Shown: positions 36,344 to 44,881 of the stretch, in pieces
How the letters are laid out: each line of letters begins with the position of its first letter
How positions within the stretch are numbered: position 1 is the stretch's first letter
DNA from: Planctomycetaceae bacterium
GTDB taxonomy: Bacteria > Planctomycetota > Planctomycetia > Planctomycetales > Planctomycetaceae
NCBI GenBank assembly: GCA_021732415.1
Contig: JAKFVC010000194.1
Location: forward strand, 1-53,751
Reading direction: 5' to 3'
DNA length: 53,751 nucleotides
The notes under the pieces: model-generated
Databases searched by the model: none
The model's input: the letters and a program-made list of their open reading frames with translations, nothing else
What the model was told of the DNA's origin: nothing
Position numbers and translations under genes: made by a program

Positions 36344-38383
36344 TTAAAACGAGATGGTTTTGACCTGACCGTTGAGAAGTTGCCGTAGTTTTTCAAGGGT
36401 TTTGGGCACATCCGGGAACAGGAAGGCATTGTGCCGGGCGTGCTTCTTGATCTTGATCGTCCCATTGCGGATACGATCATAAATCCAATGTGGCTGAATC
36501 TGCAGTCGTGCCGCCAATTGGTAGGGACGCAGATAGCCGGCGATGACTTTCGTGCGAGCCAGGATTGGGGATTGCTTGAGGTTGTGCTTCAGACGGATGC
36601 GGGTGACTGTCGAGGGCAGAAAACGGCTGTGACGCGGGGAACGGTGTCCGGCATTCGTCAGGTGCAGCGCGATCTCTTTGTCACTGCGACCGTCTTTCGC
36701 CAGCGCCAGGATAGTCGTTTCGATTTGATGGTGGTCTCGCAGTTGTTCGAAGCGGCCCACCGTGATTGGTATCGTCATTTCAGTCACGTCGACTCCGTGC
36801 CAGACGACGCGTAGCGCGACTTCGTCCTGGTCCCGTTTCAATACGACCTTCTCGACCAGGCTGCGGAGCAGTCCCTTCTTTTGCGACCAGGATAAAAGCG
36901 GTTGGCTCCAGAGTTCAGGCAGGCGCGGGCCGATATTTTTGAACATCTGCAAGAGGTCTGCTGGAATCGCCCAGATCTGGACCTTTTGACGGCTGGTTTG
37001 AAGGACGTCCTCGGCCTGCTGAAGATCGCGCAGAGCGGCTTCCCAACGCCGTTCCAGCTCCGCCGTCACCAGCCGATTGTCTGGATCGCTGCGCCGGAAT
37101 TGGCGGTCTGCCAGATGGGCCATATGACGAAGACGCTCCACCTGTTGTGACTGGGCCTTCAATAACTCTTCGCGCCGCAGATCGGCTTCTCGCAACGTGC
37201 GGGCCGAAAGATCGATCTCCGCGGTCGACAGCGCCTCGAAGAAGCATTTCAGCACCGGTGAATCAACCGTGTCCGACCAGAGGAACTGGCAGATGGGATC
37301 ACCTGCGGCGACGTTCCGCTGAATGCAGTTGTACCGTGGCTTGCCCTTATACGTAATCGTCATCTTGCGGCCGCAGTGGCCACAATACACGATCCCTTGC
37401 AGCAGCCCCTTTCCGTCGCGCGGCACACCTCTTGTGCCACGGCGCTGATATTCACTGTGGTTGTCTTGGAGCATGTTCCCGATCATCTCGAAATTGTCCC
37501 ACGAGACATAGGCTGGATACTTGTCTTTGACCAGCGCCCGCCACTGGCCGGCCGCCATCATGTTCCGCCGTTTGGTGGGCAGGCCGTTCTCGTACCGGGT
37601 GCGTGTTCTACCGTAAGCGAACGCTCCCGCGTAGGCCGGATTACGCAGGATGTCACAGATCCGCATCGTCGTGGGCTCCCTCCATTGAATGTCGCCGTAA
37701 TGGTCACGCCGAGGAATCTTCAGGCCGCGATCCTTGAGCACGCGCAGCACCTTGGGAACGGTTCGTTTTTCAAGCATCGTCTCGAAGATCAGTGTCAGCC
37801 GATCCTGCACCTCGCGATCCGGTGTCTTGACGACGTCGCCCGTCTCCAAACGTTCCAGTCCCGTGGGCAACATGACCGCCAACTCGCCGCGCTGAGCCTT
37901 GCTTTGGATGCCTGCCGTCAGGCGGGCGCGAATGGTGTGCAATTCCAGTTCCGAGATCTGGCCCTTCAGTCCCAGCAGCAAGCGGCCATTGATGGACGAC
38001 GGATCATAGACCCCATCCCGATCGGCGATCAGGCAGCTGGTTCTGCCGCACAGGTCGAGCAACTGATACCAGTGGGAACAGTTCCGGGCCAGACGCGTGG
38101 CATCATAAGCGATCAGAATGCCGATCTGTCCCAGCGCCACCTGCGCCACAAGCTCCTGAAAGCCGACACGTCCCTCGGTGGTGGCTCCGCTACGGCCCAG
38201 GTCGGTATCAATCAGATCCACCTGCGACTCAGGCCACCCGAACCCGTGGGCGCGTTGCGTCAATGCGTATTGCAGGCGCAGACTCTCCTTGTTCGTCAGC
38301 ACCTGCTGGGGTGTCGACTGGCGAATGTATACGGCAGCCCGAAGTGCCAGGTGCCTGGGCTGTATCAGTTCGGAAGTGTTCAT
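36344..38383 (-). CDS. Large serine recombinase
   Basis: A 679-residue serine integrase. The resolvase catalytic domain spans about 14-160, with the nucleophile Ser23 in YIRQSTPQQ, then DLGRSGATTEGR and the LARNCSHW segment. A recombinase domain (about 185-290), a zinc ribbon (about 325-385, CGHCGRKM...NCIQRN...C) and a coiled-coil region of heptad-like Arg/Leu repeats follow. The C-terminal HTH-like segment is LRPYQLAARLQIQPHWIYDR. It is the integrase of the 2.4-kb element in which it lies. The ATG at 38383 follows a small gene that overlaps it by 155 bp, suggesting translational coupling. Family call firm. Confidence 0.93.
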   Translation of the reverse strand: MNTSELIQPRHLALRAAVYIRQSTPQQVLTNKESLRLQYALTQRAHGFGWPESQVDLIDTDLGRSGATTEGRVGFQELVAQVALGQIGILIAYDATRLARNCSHWYQLLDLCGRTSCLIADRDGVYDPSSINGRLLLGLKGQISELELHTIRARLTAGIQSKAQRGELAVMLPTGLERLETGDVVKTPDREVQDRLTLIFETMLEKRTVPKVLRVLKDRGLKIPRRDHYGDIQWREPTTMRICDILRNPAYAGAFAYGRTRTRYENGLPTKRRNMMAAGQWRALVKDKYPAYVSWDNFEMIGNMLQDNHSEYQRRGTRGVPRDGKGLLQGIVYCGHCGRKMTITYKGKPRYNCIQRNVAAGDPICQFLWSDTVDSPVLKCFFEALSTAEIDLSARTLREADLRREELLKAQSQQVERLRHMAHLADRQFRRSDPDNRLVTAELERRWEAALRDLQQAEDVLQTSRQKVQIWAIPADLLQMFKNIGPRLPELWSQPLLSWSQKKGLLRSLVEKVVLKRDQDEVALRVVWHGVDVTEMTIPITVGRFEQLRDHHQIETTILALAKDGRSDKEIALHLTNAGHRSPRHSRFLPSTVTRIRLKHNLKQSPILARTKVIAGYLRPYQLAARLQIQPHWIYDRIRNGTIKIKKHARHNAFLFPDVPKTLEKLRQLLNGQVKTISF

Positions 38384-38480
38384 CGAGCATCTCCTTCAGA
38401 ATGCGGTTGAGTTCGGTCACTACTTCTTCCTGCTGCGCCTTCGAGAGACGCTGCCAGACGAATTGGGGACTGGTAGACAC
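38229..38480 (-). CDS. Small protein overlapping the serine recombinase start
   Basis: An 83-codon frame beginning [20 protein letters not shown] and continuing as a Glu/Leu-rich amphipathic helix. Its first 40 residues look like real protein; the rest runs out of frame over the start of the recombinase and is Arg/Pro/Ala-rich. It overlaps the preceding small gene by 61 bp as well. Genes of this kind occur ahead of planctomycete serine recombinases, perhaps as a leader or accessory factor. I have no family name for it. Existence is moderately supported by the overlap chain. Confidence 0.5.
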   Translation of the reverse strand: MSTSPQFVWQRLSKAQQEEVVTELNRILKEMLDEHFRTDTAQAPGTSGCRIHSPVDTPAGADEQGESAPAIRIDATRPRVRVA

Positions 38481-38728
38481 AGCTCGTACTCCTTCACGAG
38501 CGCCAGGAAATCCCTGACGACACGAGCGGAGAGTTTCGAACGCACGTCAGTTCGCTCCAAGACCGAAAGATTGGTGGCCTCGCGCAGAATCATCAGCCGC
38601 TGGTCACCACGGTAGACCACAAAGACGCGAGCCGACTGGATATCGCCGCCGGTGACAGTATGCACTGCAAACCGCCGACCATAGAGGGGATGGCGCGGAT
38701 CAGTCACCAATACCTCTTCCAAACTCAC
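38420..38728 (-). CDS. DUF5372-like small accessory protein
   Basis: A 102-residue protein beginning [20 protein letters not shown]. The V-T-x-P-x-H-P-L-x-G-R pattern resembles DUF5372 proteins that precede recombinases or transposases. The C-terminal 30 residues are basic (SRRRSRKK). It is the first gene of the element, ahead of the 83-residue frame and the recombinase, all leftward and overlapping. A role in DNA binding or control of excision is inferred from position. The family name is from motif memory and moderately sure. Confidence 0.6.
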   Translation of the reverse strand: MSLEEVLVTDPRHPLYGRRFAVHTVTGGDIQSARVFVVYRGDQRLMILREATNLSVLERTDVRSKLSARVVRDFLALVKEYELCLPVPNSSGSVSRRRSRKK

Positions 38729-38757
38729 CCCGACGACAGGGGTATCAACAACAGACC

Positions 38758-39030
38758 TTGCAGCAGGAGTGCCTCGATTACTTCGTCGTGTTCGGCGAAA
38801 GGCACATGAACCACCTGGTTTCGGAAATGGTCGCCCACTACCACAAGGAGCGGCCGCACCAGGCCAAGGAGAACGACCCGCTCATGCAGGCCTCGTCGGA
38901 ACCGCCGAAGAAGAAACCGAAGGGGCGGAAGGAGTCCGCGCCGCCACCGGATGTCGTGCCGCTCGGAGACATCAAGTGTCGGCAGCGGTTGGGCGGACTG
39001 CTGAAGCACTACAGCCGGAAGGCGGCGTAA
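38758..39030 (+). pseudogene. DDE integrase/transposase, right fragment
   Basis: Reads [18 protein letters not shown], then the C-terminal integrase motif HYHKERPHQ and a Lys/Pro-rich tail ([17 protein letters not shown]). These are the last about 90 residues of a retroviral-type integrase transposase. It completes the left fragment at 36254-36320 in frame across the recombinase element. Its 3' end abuts a truncated minus-strand secreted-protein gene (38972-39094), so the transposase or its IS cut that gene earlier. Confidence 0.75.
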
Positions 39031-39094
39031 CCGCGAAGGCTGCACCCAGAAAAAGCAAAGCTTCGATCGTCATCAAGACCATCGTTGTCCTCAT
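38972..39094 (-). pseudogene. Truncated secreted-protein gene (signal peptide only)
   Basis: AAAGGAG stands just before an ATG at 39094 that encodes MRTTMVLMTIEALLFLGAAF, a signal-peptide-like N-terminus. The frame then enters the antisense of the transposase tail ([10 protein letters not shown]...) and stops at 38972. The first 21 or so codons look authentic; the body of the protein is gone. It lies 53 bp downstream of the SASA esterase in the same direction and was probably the next gene of that operon before the IS arrived. Confidence 0.55.
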
Positions 39095-39147
39095 GGAATC
39101 TCCTTTCTTGCCGTCCAATACATACTTCAGATGTTTCAGTGCCTGTT

Positions 39148-40950
39148 TCATTTCAGTAAAGGCAGTAAGGCCTCGGCAAATGCCTTGCCCATCTGCGCGA
39201 AGATCTTTGCGCTGCCAAAATAGTGGTACCCGCCATTGGAAGCGCCTTTGAGGGCCTCCCTGTCTTTGGGCGAAAGGACTTCCTCCAAGGCGAGGTCGAG
39301 CTTCTCCTGGTCGGCTTTCGTGATACCCTCAATTCGCGCATCGATCGCGGCATAATGTTCTGGGGAGTTAAGGTCATATTGGTCATTGGCATAGACCGCC
39401 AATACGTTCTTCCCCTTCTTCAAATATTTGATCTCTTCAATTCCGAGGACGATTGAGCGGTAATACGGATTATCCATCCACCAGACGTAGGTATGAATCT
39501 TTTGACCATTCAAATAAACGTGGAATCCTTGTCTTGCTACAATCGCGATACGATACGAAGCGCAGTTGAGGTCTTCGACCTCAAAAGTTGTACGCATCAG
39601 CAGGAATTCGCCATTGCCCCATGTTGACGGGAATTTGTCCAAGGTGATTCCGCTGTGTTTCCAGACGCCCTTTCCGATGGGGGCCTTGCCTTCCGTCCAT
39701 TGGCTGTCATCGAAGTCCGGCATGTACCAGTTCTTCATCCCTGCTGGCAGCGTGATGTCACGGAATCGCCTGGCGTCATATTTCTCCAACTTGTCCTTCT
39801 TCTCCGTGGGATCAATCGTCATGAAACGCCAGATCCGTTCCTCTGGCAGCGGTTTGCCAACGGGCTTCCAGTAATTCTCCCATTTCCATTCCCTGTCGAG
39901 CGTGCCATCTGCTTTCAATGTGTGCGCCGTATTGACGAGATTGTTATACTCGCCCTGCTTTGGCATTGCGGCGGCGATGGCATGATCCCAGAAGGGGGCA
40001 GTATCCACAGCAACCACATTGCCCTTGAACTCGGGCATGTCGGCCGGTGCGGCCATGGCTTTGCGGAAATTCACATTTTTCTCACCGTCGACACCCAGCA
40101 CGCCGATCACGAATGGCATCTTCGGGGCCGAAAGATCTTTGCGCACATCCCGGATGAAGTGTGCCAGCAGGCGCGAGTATTCGTCGTATTTTCCAGGTTG
40201 GTCGGGGCCGGGATAGGTAGTCCCATCGACCAGGTCGTTGAAACCCTGAAGCCAGACAAAGCCGGCCAGTTCAAAGCCGGCCTGTTCGTCATATTCCGGA
40301 CAGACCCGCTTGGGATCTGCCAGCACCTTTTTCACATGTTCGATCATCATTCGGTAAAACACACCCGAGGCGGCATCCTTATCATCCTGCCATTTTTTCC
40401 GGTCCTCGAGCTTGGGCACCCCATGGGCGCCCTGGGGATATTTGTCCCACAATTCCTGAATCTGCTTGGGCAGCTTGTATTGCCCGGCGCTCGGCGGACG
40501 GAATTCGGTGTTGAGTGACCTGCCGCCCCAGGCGGTCTTGATAATCAGAATGGGCTCCTTCAGCTCTTTCTCCATATAAATTCCGAAGGTGAACTCGGGA
40601 CCGATCTTGCCACCAATCTTGGTGGGTTGATTTCCACGTTCGCCAAAGCCGGCGGTCAACTTGCCCAGGCCCTCGCCATTCGCACTACCATCATAAGGGC
40701 CGGTCAAATAGGACACCCAGACCTTGTCACATACCCGTGGAGTTCCATCGGGATTGCGCATCTCCTTGAGCAAGGGTGCCGTCAACGGATCCTTGCCGAT
40801 GTAGTCAAAAGTGCTGATGGCCGCATGTCCCTCCATGTTGGACTGTCCCGCGAGGATGAAGACTTTGAGCGGCTTCGCGTCCGCGCTGGCGGCGGAGACG
40901 CCAAGCGCAAAGAAACCAGCGACGAGTGCGGTGATCGTGTTTGTTCTCAC
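39148..40950 (-). CDS. Secreted SASA-family carbohydrate esterase (sialate O-acetylesterase-like)
   Basis: A 600-residue SGNH-type esterase. A GTG start at 40950 follows AAGGGA with 9-base spacing and gives a signal peptide cut near ASADAKP. Block I is FILAGQSNMEGH with the nucleophile Ser37. IGPEFTFG and IIKTAWGGRSL match the SASA (DUF303) domain, and a later GFVWLQGFND resembles the family's conserved blocks. The C-terminal about 180 residues form a beta-sandwich (LPAGMKNWYMPDFDDSQW, VYLNGQKIHTY) typical of carbohydrate-binding or sulfatase-associated modules. It probably de-acetylates glycans in the periplasm. Adjacent to the truncated signal-peptide gene on its 3' side. Confidence 0.9.
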   Translation of the reverse strand: MRTNTITALVAGFFALGVSAASADAKPLKVFILAGQSNMEGHAAISTFDYIGKDPLTAPLLKEMRNPDGTPRVCDKVWVSYLTGPYDGSANGEGLGKLTAGFGERGNQPTKIGGKIGPEFTFGIYMEKELKEPILIIKTAWGGRSLNTEFRPPSAGQYKLPKQIQELWDKYPQGAHGVPKLEDRKKWQDDKDAASGVFYRMMIEHVKKVLADPKRVCPEYDEQAGFELAGFVWLQGFNDLVDGTTYPGPDQPGKYDEYSRLLAHFIRDVRKDLSAPKMPFVIGVLGVDGEKNVNFRKAMAAPADMPEFKGNVVAVDTAPFWDHAIAAAMPKQGEYNNLVNTAHTLKADGTLDREWKWENYWKPVGKPLPEERIWRFMTIDPTEKKDKLEKYDARRFRDITLPAGMKNWYMPDFDDSQWTEGKAPIGKGVWKHSGITLDKFPSTWGNGEFLLMRTTFEVEDLNCASYRIAIVARQGFHVYLNGQKIHTYVWWMDNPYYRSIVLGIEEIKYLKKGKNVLAVYANDQYDLNSPEHYAAIDARIEGITKADQEKLDLALEEVLSPKDREALKGASNGGYHYFGSAKIFAQMGKAFAEALLPLLK

Positions 40951-41046
40951 TGTGTTATCCCTTAGGGTTTTTCAGTTGCGTTCACGTTGCTTCACGGGCC
41001 GCTTGTCCGGAGCTCGCCATTCTTGGGCTATCGCACCCTTCTTGTT

Positions 41047-43398
41047 CTATTTGATGTGGATGAGTTCCGGGGCGTCCGTCGAGGCTTCAATCGCAGAGAT
41101 CGTTTCGCGGACGCTCTTGGCCTTCATGCGCATCAGATGCGGCGGGAAGTCTTTCTCATCCTTCTCGAAATAGTTCGCGATCTTGGTCAGTTCTGGAATG
41201 ACCGCTTTGGCGTGAGCGCCGTAGGTCAGGAGGATCGTCATGAGTTCCGGCGTCCTTTTCTCGCTGGCCCATGGATTCTGATCGCGGGTGTATTTCACGA
41301 GAGCAGACATGCCTTCCTCGATGTGATGCTGCGACAGGAGACGCAGGCCTTCCACGCGAATCCCGTCGGCGAACATCTCGCCGCTCGGCGCGGGCTGGAC
41401 GATCGCTTCGTGAATGGCAGGCAGCAGAGGCTTGATCTCTTCGAGCGAGAGTCGGCGATAAACGGAACCAATGCTGCCGCGAGCACGACCGTCCTCGTTC
41501 TTTAACCCGGCCCGCACGGCCTTGTAGAGCGCGGGGCGATCCACGCCTTCCAGCGAGCGGCCGAGCATCCCGTCACGTTCAAACAACGCGAAGGAGAGAT
41601 AGCGCTGCTGCATGCCGCGCGGGTCATTCTTCACATCCACCCGAGCCAGCAGTTCGAGCAGTTGCGGCACCGCTTTCATGGCCGGCTCACCGATAGCAGC
41701 GAATGCTTCAGCCGCTTTGATGCGGAGCCAGAGGTCTGGATGCGCCAAGGTCTTCTGCAGGGCATCCACGGCAGGCGCTCCACGTCCGCGAAGCAGGATC
41801 AAACTCTGACAGGCTCCGTAACGAGCGTCGAGGCTGGGAGAATCGAGCATCTCGATCAAAGGTGCGACGAGAGCGTTCTTGCGGCGTCCCAGAGCCATGG
41901 CCGCTCGCTCGCGCACGACGGGCGACCAACTGTGAAGGCGCTCCAGGAGTTGGTCATCACTCAGCGCATCGTAGAAGCTGTGGCGGTCTTTGTTGCTCCA
42001 GCCACGCCCGTCGACGATGAGTGATTGAGCGGCGGCGGCATCGAGTTGCGGGACTGCACCAGCCTTTTTGCCAGTGAGATAAAGCTTCTTCAGCGGCATG
42101 GCGTAGGCCAGCAGATAGCCACCCGTCGCGTCCCAGCCTGCGTAGCTGTCTTCTCCAGGTTCCGGCGGACCCTGGTGCAGGAAATTGCCGTCCACACCGC
42201 GGGCGAGGTCGAAATACCAACTTCCAAACTCACTCATCCACGCTCCGGTCGCCTGTGGTCCCGACTGGGCAACGCCTGGCATCGCCCACAGCATGTTGAA
42301 GAAATTGCCGGTGTGACCCGTGTCCCGTTCCGGTCCGTGGGAGGCAACGCTCATGCGCGAGAAGAACTCCGCACCTTTCGATTCACCGAACTGGTTGAAC
42401 AGCACGGCGGCCATTCCACACTTGCCGTTGTCCTCGTGGTTCTCAATCCAGGGATGATGGTCGCCGTAGGGAATCGCCCCCTTGCCGATGTAAAAGCGGA
42501 GCAGCCTGGCACTGCGCTCGATTGCCAAATCCAAGGCAGGGTCTATCACGCCCGCCTCGCGGGCCATCACCAGCGAGATCGTCAGCGGCACACCGGGCGA
42601 ATTCATCATCCCGTAACCGCTGAGACGGCCGTCGGGCTTCGCGAACCCGTGGCCCCACGAACCGACCGCGCTTTGACCATGAGCGGCTTCGAGCGCGAGC
42701 CGCGTTAAGCCCGGCGTGACCGAATCATCGCCCGTGGCGATCTTGTATTCGGACAGAAACATCATAACGTAGCCGTAATACCAAGTCGCCATCCCATCGG
42801 TTCTGTAGTTCGCGGCCCACTCGGCCTCTTTCTTGATCAGAGGGAGGTAGCTCGGGTCGCCGCTGGCTAACAGGGCGAGCGCATTGAGCGATCGTGGAAT
42901 GGGATCCTGCCGCTTGGCATGGGAAGGCTCCGCCATTCGCTTGGCGAGATCCTTGCACCCTCGTTCGAGAATGAGCTTGGACTTCGGGCAATCGAAGGGA
43001 GCCGTAGCGCCATAACTTCCCAGCACCGGAAGCTTCACCACAACTTCCGCCGAGCTGCCTTCGCGCGACCGAGTCAGGCTGAGCTTGCCTTGGCCCGCTT
43101 CCGATTCGGCCAGAGTCAGGGCCTTCCCCATTTCAGTGCGAGGGTCATAGGAAAACGGCTTGCCGTCCACGCCCAGAATCACGTCGCCGACCTCGAGAAC
43201 GCCGTCAGCGGGAGACCCTTTCTCCACCTTGGTGACCGTGATCTGACGGGCATCGGAGGTGACCAACTTGTCACAACGAATCCAGCCCCGCAGGCCGGTG
43301 GCTCCCAGATTCCAGTCGTGCATCGCGGCGGCGGCAAAGCTCGATCCATGCGCAGCGAAAACGATGGTGATGGCAAGGAAAAGGATTCTGATTTTCAT
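41047..43398 (-). CDS. Secreted PDZ / DUF6288-like / HEAT-repeat protein
   Basis: A 783-residue exported protein. I start it at 43398, with AGGAAGTGA upstream and a signal peptide (MKIRILFLAITIVFAAHGSSFA); an in-frame start at 43617 adds 73 low-complexity residues. Residues about 40-125 form a PDZ domain (ITVTKVEKGSPADGVLEVGD). The middle is a helical toroid-like DUF6288 region (GMATWYYGYVMMFLSEY, SWGHGFAKPDGR, GHTGNFFNMLWAMPG). The last about 260 residues are HEAT repeats (WSPVVRERAAMALGRRK, LWLRIKAAEAFAAIGEPAM). It probably acts as a periplasmic scaffold or polymer-processing protein in planctomycetes. The biochemical role is unknown. Confidence 0.85.
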   Translation of the reverse strand: MKIRILFLAITIVFAAHGSSFAAAAMHDWNLGATGLRGWIRCDKLVTSDARQITVTKVEKGSPADGVLEVGDVILGVDGKPFSYDPRTEMGKALTLAESEAGQGKLSLTRSREGSSAEVVVKLPVLGSYGATAPFDCPKSKLILERGCKDLAKRMAEPSHAKRQDPIPRSLNALALLASGDPSYLPLIKKEAEWAANYRTDGMATWYYGYVMMFLSEYKIATGDDSVTPGLTRLALEAAHGQSAVGSWGHGFAKPDGRLSGYGMMNSPGVPLTISLVMAREAGVIDPALDLAIERSARLLRFYIGKGAIPYGDHHPWIENHEDNGKCGMAAVLFNQFGESKGAEFFSRMSVASHGPERDTGHTGNFFNMLWAMPGVAQSGPQATGAWMSEFGSWYFDLARGVDGNFLHQGPPEPGEDSYAGWDATGGYLLAYAMPLKKLYLTGKKAGAVPQLDAAAAQSLIVDGRGWSNKDRHSFYDALSDDQLLERLHSWSPVVRERAAMALGRRKNALVAPLIEMLDSPSLDARYGACQSLILLRGRGAPAVDALQKTLAHPDLWLRIKAAEAFAAIGEPAMKAVPQLLELLARVDVKNDPRGMQQRYLSFALFERDGMLGRSLEGVDRPALYKAVRAGLKNEDGRARGSIGSVYRRLSLEEIKPLLPAIHEAIVQPAPSGEMFADGIRVEGLRLLSQHHIEEGMSALVKYTRDQNPWASEKRTPELMTILLTYGAHAKAVIPELTKIANYFEKDEKDFPPHLMRMKAKSVRETISAIEASTDAPELIHIK

Positions 43399-43733
43399 GC
43401 GGATCACTTCCTGATCTGGGTGGGGAGCTGTTCTTGATGCAGACCGAGGGCGGCTGGAATCGATTATCGACGAAGATGCCGCCGAGCGCCTTGCGGGCGG
43501 AACGACGAAGACGAAATCACTTTTCCTTGAAGAGGCTGTCGAGGGGCTTGGGCTCGTCCATAGTCGGTTACCAGCGGCATCCCCTGGGATTGCGTGAATC
43601 GTGCGGGGATCGATCAACGACGCTTCGCGGACCGGCTCCTGAAGGGCATAAGTTGCTCATTTTATCGAGTCTTTGATGCCACCGCGATGACCAGATGTCT
43701 CTGCGCCATCTTTCAACCGGGCGTTCCACGATC

Positions 43734-44144
43734 TCAGATCGCCACGCCGCCCGGCATGCGGCCTGCCACCTTTAGCAGATCCGCCTTCACGTAGACGATC
43801 TGGTGCTCGCGGTGCCATTCCGTTGGAAAAAAGTTCTTTAGCCGATTGGCTTGGAACCGGACTGGGCAGTCGATGAAACGGTTCTGATCGGCGCGGGTGT
43901 CGTACCAGAACGAATTCGAGTTCCAGAAAGAGACATGGGTTGGGTCTTGGAACGCGCCACGGTCGTCGGTGCTGGGCGTCTGCGACAGGAGCCAAGCCTG
44001 CGGGGCCAGGCAGCGATGGAGTTCCTTCATCGTGTGGATCGGATCGCGCAGGTGCTCGAGGGCGTCGTGCGCCCGGAACACACCGACCTCGCCGTCACCG
44101 AACGGCCAACGCTCGTTGAGGTCGGCGGCGGATTCGTCCACCAT
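43734..44144 (-). pseudogene. SAM-dependent methyltransferase-like protein, C-terminal part
   Basis: A 136-codon frame reading DLNERWPFGDGEVGVFRAHD, then ALEHLRDPIHTMKELHRCLAP, GAFQDPTHVSFWNSNSFWY and NFFPTEWHREHQIVYVKADLLK. This is the middle and end of a class I methyltransferase common in phage-like and planctomycete genomes. The SAM-binding GxGxG motif expected upstream is missing. The frame upstream of the Met at 44144 is blocked by a stop after RQLQDPRRSIC, next to a dispersed repeat at 44189-44215. I read it as a 5'-truncated gene. Confidence 0.65.
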
Positions 44145-44188
44145 ACAGATTGACCGACGCGGATCCTGGAGTTGCCGTCAAATCTTGG

Positions 44189-44215
44189 CTGCGTCGGTCA
44201 CATCGACCGACGCAG
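44189..44215. repeat. Inverted repeat CTGCGTCGGTC / GACCGACGCAG, copy E
   Basis: Two perfect 11-base arms (44189-44199 and 44205-44215) around ACATC. The left arm plus loop match the TCGGTCACATCGAC units at 17389 and 21768; the right arm matches GACCGACGCAG at 31662-31672. It lies at the broken 5' end of the methyltransferase remnant. Confidence 0.7.
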
Positions 44216-44279
44216 GCAACTGGATGCTGATTCAGACGTGAGCTGTGCCGCTTTCTGATGACCCAGAGCTGTTGGAGAA

Positions 44280-44297
44280 TCTATTACGCGTAATAGA
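44280..44297. repeat. Palindrome TCTATTACGCGTAATAGA, copy E
   Basis: A perfect 18-base palindrome, identical to the core at 31448-31465 and one base from 21800-21817. It lies 65 bp right of the inverted repeat at 44189-44215. Confidence 0.75.
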
Positions 44298-44832
44298 ACA
44301 GGGGCGATCTGACGACCATGTGCCAATGCCCAAAATCGACTCTCTGACATGATCGCCGACAATTGCCGCTCCACCTGACGTTGGCAGCACCGAAATATTT
44401 GGCACGGTGTCGAGTTGCCATTCAAATGTTTCGACTGAAGGCAATCCAGCTGGACCGATGCCCAAAGGGCTAGGTTTACGGTTTGTCGTTCGAACACGAG
44501 AGTCTGGTAGCGCAAGACTACGGTCTGTGCGGTCCCGGTCCCAAACCAAAGCTGATCCGAAAGCCCGGCTTCCAGCCGCAAGCCCCGGTGGTTGCAGCTT
44601 ATCTTGATATTCAGACGCAAAAACGGGTACAGTAGTTTGCACAGATGGATCGGTGCCGAAATTCGGTGCCGATGGTATTTTTGCAATCACCGGAGTTTTT
44701 GATCGCATGGTGGCCGGAAAGCGGCCTCGCTGACAATTTGATTGACGCGTGAGCGTCAAGAACTGTTTTCCTTTAACCCGCCAACCTGAGCCGCAAGGCT
44801 CTTGTAGTTTTACAGAAACAGCAACTTGAGCC

Positions 44833-44852
44833 ACGCCCCCGCAAGGGGGCGT
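44833..44852. repeat. GC-rich hairpin at the RIT left end
   Basis: Arms ACGCCCCC and GGGGGCGT with a GCAA loop. It lies between the outer arm and the 32-bp palindrome. A looser ACCCC/GGGGT hairpin lies at a similar place outside the right end (about 48392-48409). Confidence 0.6.
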
Positions 44853-44881
44853 CGGTTATGGAAAGCTTTCCATAACCGACG
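44850..44881. repeat. 32-bp perfect palindrome at the RIT left end
   Basis: Both halves read GGTTATGGAAAGCTTTCCATAACC at the centre, extended by CGTC and GACG at the edges. Its right half leads straight into the inner inverted repeat (CCGACGTTATG). The right end of the element lacks this palindrome. Confidence 0.8.

Larger units (their letters stand above)
36318..38762. mobile_element. Serine-recombinase integrative element (~2.44 kb)
   Basis: The element splits a DDE transposase gene. Left junction: ...ATCCAGACGC-TGCA-CGACG. Right junction: ...ACAGACCT-TGCA-GCAGG. Joining left flank and right flank through the shared TGCA (36318-36321 and 38759-38762) restores an in-frame [17 protein letters not shown]. 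No longer target duplication is seen, which fits large serine recombinases that cross over at a short core. Cargo: only the recombinase and two small leftward genes ahead of it. The exact 2-bp core is not resolved. Confidence 0.75.

Noticed and set aside
37376-38410. 344-codon plus-strand frame opposite the serine recombinase
   Set aside because: Antisense to a full recombinase with catalytic serine and zinc ribbon.
44232-44834. 200-codon minus-strand frame left of the RIT element
   Set aside because: It runs across repeats and the outer RIT arm and has mixed low-complexity content; probably not coding.
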